Source of the DNA: Lachnospiraceae bacterium
Lineage (GTDB): Bacteria > Bacillota > Clostridia > Lachnospirales > Lachnospiraceae
Assembly: GCA_029068665.1 (NCBI GenBank)
Contig: JAIECC010000056.1
Span: 1-7,062, forward strand
Reading direction: 5' to 3'
DNA: 7,062 nucleotides
The first letter of the stretch is position 1, and every line of letters begins with the position of its first letter. This document shows positions 1 through 5,842 of this stretch, one piece after another. Under the pieces are notes generated by a model. That model searched no databases, was not told where the DNA came from, and was given only the letters and a program-made list of their open reading frames with translations. A program made the position numbers and the translations under genes.

Positions 1-1364
1 GAATGATTGATTACGGTACCTGTGGTATTGAGCATATTCAGCCATGCAAGGATTCTTATCTGGATGGAATCCGTGTGATTTTCAAGAAGCATATCCGCTG
101 GCAGGCCATTGATTTCTGTCGGCAGCTGAAGGAATTAGGCTATAAGGTGTTTGTACAGCTGGTTTCCATTACCAGCTATGAGGACGAGGAATTAATGGAC
201 TTAATCGGACTGGCAAATGATCTGGAGCCTTATGCAGTATCTATGGTGGATACCTATGGGCTGATGCATCAGGAGAATTTGATGCATTATTATAAATTAT
301 TAAATGAGCATTTAAAACCATCCATTGGTGTGGGTTATCACTCTCATAATAATTTCCAGATGGCTTATGCCAACTGTATTGAAATGCTGGCTCATGAAAC
401 GGAGCGTATGGTACTGGTGGACGGTACCATCTATGGTATGGGAAAAAGTGCCGGGAACGCACCGATTGAATTGCTTGCCATGCATCTGAATGACCGATAC
501 GGAAAGAATTATGATATCAGCCAGATGCTGGAGGCGGTAGATGCCAATGTGATGCCGATTTATAAGATGACTCCTTGGGGCTATAATATGTTCTTTTTTA
601 TTGCTGCGTCCAATGACTGTCATCCGAATTATGTATCCTATCTAATGGATAAGCGGACCCTGTCTGTTAAGTCTATTAATGAGATCTTAAGCAAGCTGGA
701 GGGTGAGAAGCAGTTAATGTATGACCAGAAGCTGATTGAGCAGCTGTATCTGGATTATCAGAATATTGTTGTAAATGATGAAAAGGACATTGAAGAATTA
801 ACCGCTCAGTTCCAAAACCGCAATGTATTGTTATTAGGACCGGGTCTGAATGTGCAGAAGCAATTGGATAAAATCAAGACATATGTGGAAAAAGAGAATC
901 CAATTATTGTTTCCGTTAATTTTATTTCCGGTGAACTGAACAGTGATTATGTCTTTTTGAGCAATTCCAAGCGGTATGTTCAGCTGGCTACTGCATTATC
1001 CCAGAATCCATCGCTAAAGGTAATCGCTACCTCCAATGTAACAAAGACCGATGGAAGCTTTGATTATACCCTGCAGTACAGTTCCCTGCTGGACCGGGAA
1101 GCGGATGGTGTCTGCATGGATAATTCCTTTGTAATGCTGTTGAAGGTAATGAAAAAGATTGGGGTCACCCAAGTGGCATTAGGCGGCTTTGATGGTTATA
1201 TTGGAGATAAAAAGCAGAATTATATCAACGCTTACATGGAGTACAATTTCAATAAGGAACAGGCAGAAAAACTGAATCAGTATGTATCCGGTGTTCTGCA
1301 GGAGCTTCAGAAAGATATCACCATGAATTTTATTACAGATTCTCAGTATACCAGTAAGGAATAG
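1..1364 (+). CDS. DRE-TIM (HMGL-like) aldolase with extra C-terminal domain, 5'-partial
   Basis: This is the C-terminal 453 residues of a pyruvate-type aldolase/lyase of the HMGL-like (4-hydroxy-2-oxovalerate aldolase-like) TIM-barrel family. The reading frame is open to the window edge, and bases 1-2 are the end of a split codon. The ATG at 3 is probably internal: no ribosome binding site is visible and the family's N-terminal metal-binding D-x-T-L-R-D-G strand is missing, so I estimate about 80-90 residues are lost. In the visible part, VDTYG (82-86) is a barrel strand, HSH (113-115) is the divalent-metal histidine pair, and GMGKSAGN (145-152) matches the family's glycine-rich G-x-G-x3-G-N loop. 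Residues ~186-255 are helical. Residues ~274-445 form an additional domain starting with a Rossmann-like VLLLGPG strand-turn (275-281), followed by a SVNF strand and DYVFLSN. This is not the short DmpG communication domain. The HAD gene follows after 31 nt. Lyase versus synthase direction and the substrate are unknown. Confidence 0.85.
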   Translation, partial: MIDYGTCGIEHIQPCKDSYLDGIRVIFKKHIRWQAIDFCRQLKELGYKVFVQLVSITSYEDEELMDLIGLANDLEPYAVSMVDTYGLMHQENLMHYYKLLNEHLKPSIGVGYHSHNNFQMAYANCIEMLAHETERMVLVDGTIYGMGKSAGNAPIELLAMHLNDRYGKNYDISQMLEAVDANVMPIYKMTPWGYNMFFFIAASNDCHPNYVSYLMDKRTLSVKSINEILSKLEGEKQLMYDQKLIEQLYLDYQNIVVNDEKDIEELTAQFQNRNVLLLGPGLNVQKQLDKIKTYVEKENPIIVSVNFISGELNSDYVFLSNSKRYVQLATALSQNPSLKVIATSNVTKTDGSFDYTLQYSSLLDREADGVCMDNSFVMLLKVMKKIGVTQVALGGFDGYIGDKKQNYINAYMEYNFNKEQAEKLNQYVSGVLQELQKDITMNFITDSQYTSKE

Positions 1365-1381
1365 CAGGCTTGAAAGCTGAC

Positions 1382-1386
1382 AGGAG
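1382..1386 (+). promoter_or_regulatory. Ribosome binding site of the HAD gene
   Basis: AGGAG lies 9 nt before the ATG at 1396 and supports that start. It sits in the 31-nt spacer after the aldolase stop, too short to suggest an independent promoter. Confidence 0.75.
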
Positions 1387-1395
1387 TAGTGAGTC

Positions 1396-2049
1396 ATGAA
1401 AAAATATGAAATTGCTGTATTTGATGTAGATGGCACCTTATTAGATACCAGAGAGGGTGTGCTGGCTTCGGTGGAACATGCCATTCGTAAATTTGGCTAT
1501 CCCATGCCGGAACCGGAGGTACTGCGGAGCTTTATCGGTCCGCCAATACAGGATTCCTTTGCGAGAACCTATCATCTGGAAAAGGAGCAGGCAGATGCCA
1601 TGGCAGCAGAGTTCCGCTTAAGCTATAAAGGCGAGAATCTGACAAAGGCAAAGCCCTATGAGGGCATCTATGAACTGATGGAGGAACTGGTAAAACGGGG
1701 AATTCAGATTGCTGTAGCAACCTATAAGCGGCAGGATTATGCGGAACGGATTTTAAAGTATTTTGGATTTGACCGTTATTCCAATATCTTATATGGTTCT
1801 GACTTTGAAGGAAAGCTGAAGAAGATGGATATCATTCAGAAATGTATGGAAGACCTGGGTTCCACAGATTACAGTAATGCAGTTATGATTGGTGACAGCT
1901 GGCATGATGCTAACGGAGCAGAGCAGATCGGTGTGGATTTTATAGGAGTTACATACGGATTTGATTTTCGAACAGAAGAAGATGTACGAAAGCATACCTG
2001 TATCGGAAGTGCAGATACGCCATTGGAAGTATTAAAGTACTTTAATTAG
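1396..2049 (+). CDS. HAD-superfamily hydrolase, phosphoglycolate-phosphatase-like (HAD-IA)
   Basis: This is a complete 217-residue soluble, cytosolic phosphatase-type protein. Motif I is DVDGTLLDT with nucleophile D10 and acid/base D12. A helical C1 cap spans about residues 18-85, including the G-x-P-x-P and IGPP segments common in Gph/PGMB-like members. Motif II is the Thr in VATYK (T109). The motif III lysine is in GKLKK (K140-K143). Motif IV is GDSWHD with D167 and D171. All catalytic residues are present and the length fits the family. The start at 1396 has AGGAG 9 nt upstream. It lies between the aldolase and the ThDP enzyme, 31-32 nt from each, so it is probably co-transcribed. In that context it more likely dephosphorylates a sugar-phosphate or 2-keto-acid-phosphate intermediate than acts as housekeeping phosphoglycolate phosphatase; that is inference. 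Substrates in this family cannot be read from motifs, and beta-phosphoglucomutase activity is a less likely alternative. Confidence 0.9.
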   Translation: MKKYEIAVFDVDGTLLDTREGVLASVEHAIRKFGYPMPEPEVLRSFIGPPIQDSFARTYHLEKEQADAMAAEFRLSYKGENLTKAKPYEGIYELMEELVKRGIQIAVATYKRQDYAERILKYFGFDRYSNILYGSDFEGKLKKMDIIQKCMEDLGSTDYSNAVMIGDSWHDANGAEQIGVDFIGVTYGFDFRTEEDVRKHTCIGSADTPLEVLKYFN

Positions 2050-2066
2050 GGTAATTTTGAATTTAG

Positions 2067-2071
2067 AGGAG
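2067..2071 (+). promoter_or_regulatory. Ribosome binding site choosing the ThDP-enzyme start
   Basis: Two in-frame ATGs occur, at 2082 and 2088. AGGAG at this site is 10 nt from the first and 16 nt from the second, so the first is the better start. Confidence 0.7.
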
Positions 2072-2081
2072 ACAGACAGAG

Positions 2082-3881
2082 ATGAAAATGAAAGTTGCAC
2101 AGTATATTGCTGATTTTCTGGTAAAGCAGGGAGTTACGGATGTATTTACGGTAACCGGCGGCGGTGCCATGCACTTAAATGATGCATTGGGACATAAGGA
2201 AGGGCTTCATAGCACCTATAATCATCATGAGCAGGCATGCTCCATTGCAGCAGAGGGTTATGCCAGAGCTACCGGAAAGGTAGCGGCAGTATGTGTAACC
2301 AGCGGACCGGGAGGAACCAATGCCATTACCGGTGTACTGGGCGGATGGCAGGATTCCATCCCTATGTTTATTATTTCCGGACAGGTGAAACGGGAAACCA
2401 CTACCTGGTCTACGGATGTACCTTTACGGCAGCTGGGGGATCAGGAATTTCAGATTGTCGATACGGTGAAGACTATGACCAAGTATGCGGTTATGATTAC
2501 GGAGCCCAATGAGATTCGATATCATTTGGAAAAAGCATGGTATTTATGCAGGAACGGAAGAAAAGGACCGGTATGGCTGGACATTCCGTTGGATGTGCAG
2601 GCAGCACCCATCGAAACCGAGGAACTGAAGGGCTTTGATGTATCCGAATTAGAGGTGCAGGAAAATCCGGTCTATGATACAGCTTTAACAGAAGAAATAT
2701 TCAGCAGACTTCAGGCTGCTAAACGGCCGGTTGTATTTGCAGGAACCGGTATCCGTTTAGGTGAGGCATATGATGAATTCTTGCAATTAATCGATAAGCT
2801 GGGGATTCCGGTGGTTACTGCATGGAATGCCCATGATGTGTTGTGGGATGAACATCCTTTGTATTGTGGAAGACCGGGGACGGTAGGAACCAGAGGCGGT
2901 AATTTTGTGGTTCAGAACAGTGATTTACTGCTGGTGCTGGGATGTCGTCTGAATATTCGTCAAATCAGCTATAATTATCATGATTTTGCCAAGCAGGCTT
3001 ACAAAATCGTAGTGGATATTGATGAGGCGGAGCTGCGGAAACCTACAGTAAAGGTGGATTTACCGGTTCATGCCAATGTGAAGGATGCTATGCAGGCTCT
3101 GCTGATGGCAGATTACCCAGGCGCTACGGAGCAGCAGAAGGAGTGGCTGGGCTGGGCCAGAGCGATTAATCAGAAGTATCCGGCTACATTGCCTTCATAT
3201 TATAAGAAAGAAACTCCGATTAACCCATATGTATTTATTACAAAACTCTCTCAACAGCTGACAGAGGGAGATGATATCATCTGTGGAAACGGAAGCGCCT
3301 GTGTAATAACCTTTCAGGCGGCAGAGTTGAAAAAAGAACAGCGGTTATTTACCAACTCCGGCTGTGCCGCTATGGGATATGGATTTCCGGCAGCCTTGGG
3401 CGTTTGTGTGGCACGGGAAGGGAAGCGGGTCATCTGTATTGATGGTGACGGAAGCTTTCAGATGAATCTGCAGGAGCTGCAGACGGTAGTTTATAATCAG
3501 TTGAATATGAAACTGATTATTATTAATAATAATGGATACCATTCCATCCGTCAGACTCAGACGAATCTGTTCAAGGGTGAACCGTTGGTAGGGGTTTGCG
3601 ACGGCAATGGCCTGAGCTTTCCGGATTTTGAAAAACTTGCTTATGCTTATGGAATCCCTTATGTACGGATAGACAGTCTGGATAATGTAGAGGAAGGCTT
3701 GGGCAAGCTGTTGAATACGGAAGGACCGGTTTTATGTGAGGCCATTGTAGATGAAAAGCAGAACTTTGAACCGAAGCTTTCTTCCAAAGTATTGCCGGAT
3801 GGCAGAATCGTTTCACCGCCAATTGATGATATGTTCCCATTTCTTCCAAAGGAAGAATATGAGGCCAATCATTTATCTTAG
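2082..3881 (+). CDS. Thiamine-diphosphate enzyme, acetolactate-synthase-like, probably sugar-pathway specific
   Basis: This complete 599-residue enzyme has the three-domain layout of the acetolactate synthase/pyruvate decarboxylase family. The N-terminal PYR domain (~1-170) carries the activating glutamate E50 in NHHEQACS, plus AAEGYARATGK and TSGPGGTN. The central domain spans ~195-345. The C-terminal PP domain (~375-560) carries the Mg/ThDP motif GDGS (455-458) through NN (483-484). Catalysis should decarboxylate a 2-keto acid, probably pyruvate, and transfer the two-carbon unit to an acceptor. Where acetolactate synthases typically have V-R-Q-W-Q after the NN motif, this protein reads I-R-Q-T-Q, with Thr at 492. 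The central-domain R-F-D-D-R element of acetolactate synthases reads RLNIR (289-293). No regulatory small subunit is adjacent. These points and the setting argue against valine/isoleucine synthesis and for a polysaccharide-locus role such as two-carbon transfer to a keto-sugar, as known for YerE in yersiniose synthesis. FAD binding and the acceptor remain uncertain. Confidence 0.9.
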   Translation: MKMKVAQYIADFLVKQGVTDVFTVTGGGAMHLNDALGHKEGLHSTYNHHEQACSIAAEGYARATGKVAAVCVTSGPGGTNAITGVLGGWQDSIPMFIISGQVKRETTTWSTDVPLRQLGDQEFQIVDTVKTMTKYAVMITEPNEIRYHLEKAWYLCRNGRKGPVWLDIPLDVQAAPIETEELKGFDVSELEVQENPVYDTALTEEIFSRLQAAKRPVVFAGTGIRLGEAYDEFLQLIDKLGIPVVTAWNAHDVLWDEHPLYCGRPGTVGTRGGNFVVQNSDLLLVLGCRLNIRQISYNYHDFAKQAYKIVVDIDEAELRKPTVKVDLPVHANVKDAMQALLMADYPGATEQQKEWLGWARAINQKYPATLPSYYKKETPINPYVFITKLSQQLTEGDDIICGNGSACVITFQAAELKKEQRLFTNSGCAAMGYGFPAALGVCVAREGKRVICIDGDGSFQMNLQELQTVVYNQLNMKLIIINNNGYHSIRQTQTNLFKGEPLVGVCDGNGLSFPDFEKLAYAYGIPYVRIDSLDNVEEGLGKLLNTEGPVLCEAIVDEKQNFEPKLSSKVLPDGRIVSPPIDDMFPFLPKEEYEANHLS

Positions 3882-3965
3882 CAGATCCGTTTCGAAAGAA
3901 GACGGAAGGGAAAGCTGCAGAAATTAAGACAGAATAGTTTTGGAAGAAGAAGAGGATTATAAATT

Positions 3966-4892
3966 ATGAAGAAGGTCATTCTTACCGGAGGCACCGGTAT
4001 GCTGGGACTTGCATTAATTCAATTATTTATACAAAAGAAGATAGAGGTTCTGGTGATTGTACGGCCGAATTCGAAGCGGAGAGAAGCTCTTCCGGTCAGT
4101 GATTATGTGAAGGTAATCGAATGTGATTTGTCCAATCTTTCTGCGGTAAAGGAACAGCTTCATGACACCTATGATGCCTTTTTTCACTTTGCATGGGATG
4201 GTACCTTTGGAGAATCCAGAAACGACATGCAGCTGCAGAATCAGAATGTAAAGGCTGCTTTGGATGCGGTGGAGCTGGCAAAGGCGGCAGGCTGTACCAC
4301 ATTCCTTGGAGCCGGTTCCCAGGCGGAGTACGGAAGGGTAGATGGAATCAAGCTGGGACCGGATACGCCTACAAAGCCGGAAACCGGATATGGAATTGGA
4401 AAATTATGTGCCGGGCAGATGACCCGTATTTTATGCCAGCAGATGGGCATGAAGCATATATGGGTCAGAATCCTCAGCACCTATGGTCCCCATGACGGGC
4501 TGCATACCATGGTAATGTCCGGGATCATTAAGATGCTAAATCAGGAACGCCCTCAGTATACGAAGGGAGAGCAGATGTGGGATTATCTGTACTGTGAGGA
4601 TGCGGCCAGAGCATTTTATCTGGCGGCTGAGCAGGGGATAGACGGCTCGGTGTACTGTATTGGCAGTGGTCAGGTAAGACCATTGGCAGAATATATTACA
4701 GTGATTCGGGATACCATTGATAAAAATATTGAGATTGGCTTTGGTGAAGTTCCATACTATGATAAGCAGGTAATGTATCTATGTGCTGATATTGAGAATT
4801 TACAGCAGGATACAGGCTTTCAGCCGGAGATATCCTTTGAGGAAGGAATTCGCAGAACAGTACAATGGTATAAAGAGGAAATGAAAAAATGA
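3966..4892 (+). CDS. NAD(P)-dependent epimerase/dehydratase/reductase (extended SDR)
   Basis: This complete 308-residue soluble protein has a Rossmann fold. The nucleotide-binding motif TGGTGMLG (7-14) fits G-x2-G-x2-G. D54 in ECDLSN is the usual adenine-contact position, and HFAWDGT (74-80) follows beta-4. The catalytic set is S118 (GAGSQAEYG), Y142 and K146 (Y-x3-K), so it should be active. WDYLYCEDAARA (205-216) is the substrate-domain element of sugar-nucleotide SDRs. The likely substrate is an NDP-hexose or a keto-sugar made by the preceding enzymes; 4-reduction or epimerisation are the obvious options, but the sequence does not decide. An AGGA at 3953-3956, 9 nt upstream, supports the start. 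An 84-nt purine-rich spacer separates it from the ThDP gene, the largest gap in the window, and its 3' end overlaps the glycosyltransferase gene by 4 nt. It has no membrane segments. Confidence 0.88.
   Translation: MKKVILTGGTGMLGLALIQLFIQKKIEVLVIVRPNSKRREALPVSDYVKVIECDLSNLSAVKEQLHDTYDAFFHFAWDGTFGESRNDMQLQNQNVKAALDAVELAKAAGCTTFLGAGSQAEYGRVDGIKLGPDTPTKPETGYGIGKLCAGQMTRILCQQMGMKHIWVRILSTYGPHDGLHTMVMSGIIKMLNQERPQYTKGEQMWDYLYCEDAARAFYLAAEQGIDGSVYCIGSGQVRPLAEYITVIRDTIDKNIEIGFGEVPYYDKQVMYLCADIENLQQDTGFQPEISFEEGIRRTVQWYKEEMKK
4874..4879 (+). promoter_or_regulatory. Ribosome binding site of the GT2 gene, inside the SDR gene
   Basis: AGAGGA lies 9 nt before the ATG at 4889, within the last codons of the SDR gene. 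The start overlaps the SDR stop codon as ATGA, a layout that favours translational coupling of the two genes. Confidence 0.7.
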
Positions 4893-5842
4893 AAAAAACA
4901 ATTAGTATATTAATTCCATGTTATAATGAAGAAGAAAATGTAGTTCCCATGAGTGAAGCGATTGTTGATCTATTTGAAACCCAGCTTACGGAATACAATT
5001 ATGAGCTGGTATTTATTGACAATGATTCGCATGATAAGACCAGAGAACTGTTACGGGAAATCTGCAGTAAAAATCCCAATGTAAAAGCGATTTTTAATGC
5101 GAAAAATTTTGGGCAGTTTAATTCTCCTTATTATGGAATGCTGCAGACTACGGGAGATTGTACGATTTCCATGGTTTGCGATTTTCAGGATCCCATTGAA
5201 CTGATACCACAGTATATTAAAGAATGGGAAAATGGTTATAAAATCGTAATCGGTATCAAAACCAGCAGCAAAGAGAGTAAGCTGATGTATCTTATGCGCA
5301 GTATTTATTATAAGATGATCAAACGATTTTCTGATGTGGAACAGATTGAACATTTTACAGGCTCCGGTCTGTATGACAGGTCCTTTATTGATGTATTACG
5401 GGACTTAAAGGATCCGAAGCCATTTATGAGAGGAATTGTAGCCGAACTGGGCTTTAAGAGAAAGGAAATTCCTTATGAGCAGCCTCAGCGGCGAGCAGGA
5501 AAGACCCATAATAACTTTTATACCCTGTATGATGCCGCCATGCTCAGCATTACTTCTTATACAAAGATCGGCTTACGGCTTGCCACCTTTGCCGGCTGTG
5601 CCTGCGGAGGCATCAGTATTTTGATTGCACTGGTTTATTTAATCATGAAGCTGGTTATGTGGAATCAGTTCCAGGCAGGAATGGCCCCGATTTTGATTGG
5701 TATGTTCTTCCTGGGTTCGATTCAGCTCTTTTTCATTGGATTTATAGGAGAATATGTGTTAAGTATTAATGAACGTGTTATGAATCGGCCGCTTGTGGTG
5801 GAAGAGGAGCGGATTAATTTTACCGGAGATAAGGAGCTTTAG
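4889..5842 (+). CDS. GT2 glycosyltransferase, polyprenyl-phosphate sugar transferase type (DPM1/GtrB-like)
   Basis: This complete 317-residue enzyme starts with a GT-A domain: SILIPCYNEEENV (6-18), then the nucleotide-binding FIDNDSHDKT (43-51 region) and the metal-site region VCDFQDP (96-102, D98 and D101). A basic RRAGKTHNN loop (201-209) resembles the R-x-x-G-x-S/T loop before the membrane part in GtrB/ArnC-like members. Two hydrophobic segments, about 229-254 and 263-290, form a C-terminal helical hairpin. This layout is typical of enzymes that move a sugar from a nucleotide donor to polyprenyl phosphate at the cytoplasmic face. The metal-site motif carries CD where many relatives have DAD. 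The start overlaps the SDR stop by 4 nt, and the GT-C-like gene begins directly after this gene's stop. Its donor is probably the sugar made or modified by the upstream genes, though a common hexose is equally possible. A transferase adding directly to a glycan intermediate is the alternative. Confidence 0.88.
   Translation: MKKTISILIPCYNEEENVVPMSEAIVDLFETQLTEYNYELVFIDNDSHDKTRELLREICSKNPNVKAIFNAKNFGQFNSPYYGMLQTTGDCTISMVCDFQDPIELIPQYIKEWENGYKIVIGIKTSSKESKLMYLMRSIYYKMIKRFSDVEQIEHFTGSGLYDRSFIDVLRDLKDPKPFMRGIVAELGFKRKEIPYEQPQRRAGKTHNNFYTLYDAAMLSITSYTKIGLRLATFAGCACGGISILIALVYLIMKLVMWNQFQAGMAPILIGMFFLGSIQLFFIGFIGEYVLSINERVMNRPLVVEEERINFTGDKEL
5831..5836 (+). promoter_or_regulatory. Ribosome binding site of the GT-C-like gene, inside the GT2 gene
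   Basis: AAGGAG encodes the penultimate Lys-Glu of the GT2 protein and lies 6 nt before the ATG at 5843. It supports that ATG as the start of the last gene, although the gene runs off the window. Confidence 0.7.

Noticed and set aside
3..5. ATG at 3 as the true start of the aldolase.
   Set aside because: The N-terminal DRE metal-binding strand is missing, no ribosome binding site is visible, and the following MIDYG fits an internal barrel strand, so the gene most likely begins upstream of the window.
241..623. Antisense open frames within the aldolase gene.
   Set aside because: They overlap a strongly conserved coding frame, have low-complexity His/Tyr/Pro-rich translations without recognisable domains, and lack convincing ribosome binding sites.
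2237..2512. Plus-strand alternative-frame ORF of 91 codons inside the ThDP gene.
   Set aside because: It is a Cys/Gly/Tyr-rich frame shadow over the conserved PYR domain with no independent start signal.
3516..3533. Perfect 18-bp palindrome of ATT and AAT triplets.
   Set aside because: It is exactly the codons Ile-Ile-Ile-Asn-Asn-Asn leading into the conserved NN of the ThDP motif, so it follows from protein sequence and codon choice; an operator role inside the gene is unsupported.
3571..3868. Two overlapping antisense ORFs at the 3' end of the ThDP gene.
   Set aside because: Their translations show no domain, and the sense frame here encodes the conserved C-terminal tail of the enzyme.
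2082..3881. Housekeeping acetolactate synthase (ilvB) or phosphonopyruvate decarboxylase as the identity of the ThDP enzyme.
   Set aside because: No small subunit or other ilv genes are adjacent and the selectivity tryptophan is replaced. Phosphonopyruvate decarboxylases are usually much shorter (about 380 residues) and are accompanied by a PEP mutase, which is not seen.
3882..3965. 84-nt spacer with a possible 5-bp TCCGT/ACGGA hairpin and a TATAAA just before the SDR start.
   Set aside because: The stem is short with an 11-nt loop and no U-run follows, so it is not a terminator. The TATAAA is only 2 nt from the ATG and overlaps the spacing behind the ribosome binding site, so it cannot serve as that gene's promoter with this leader.
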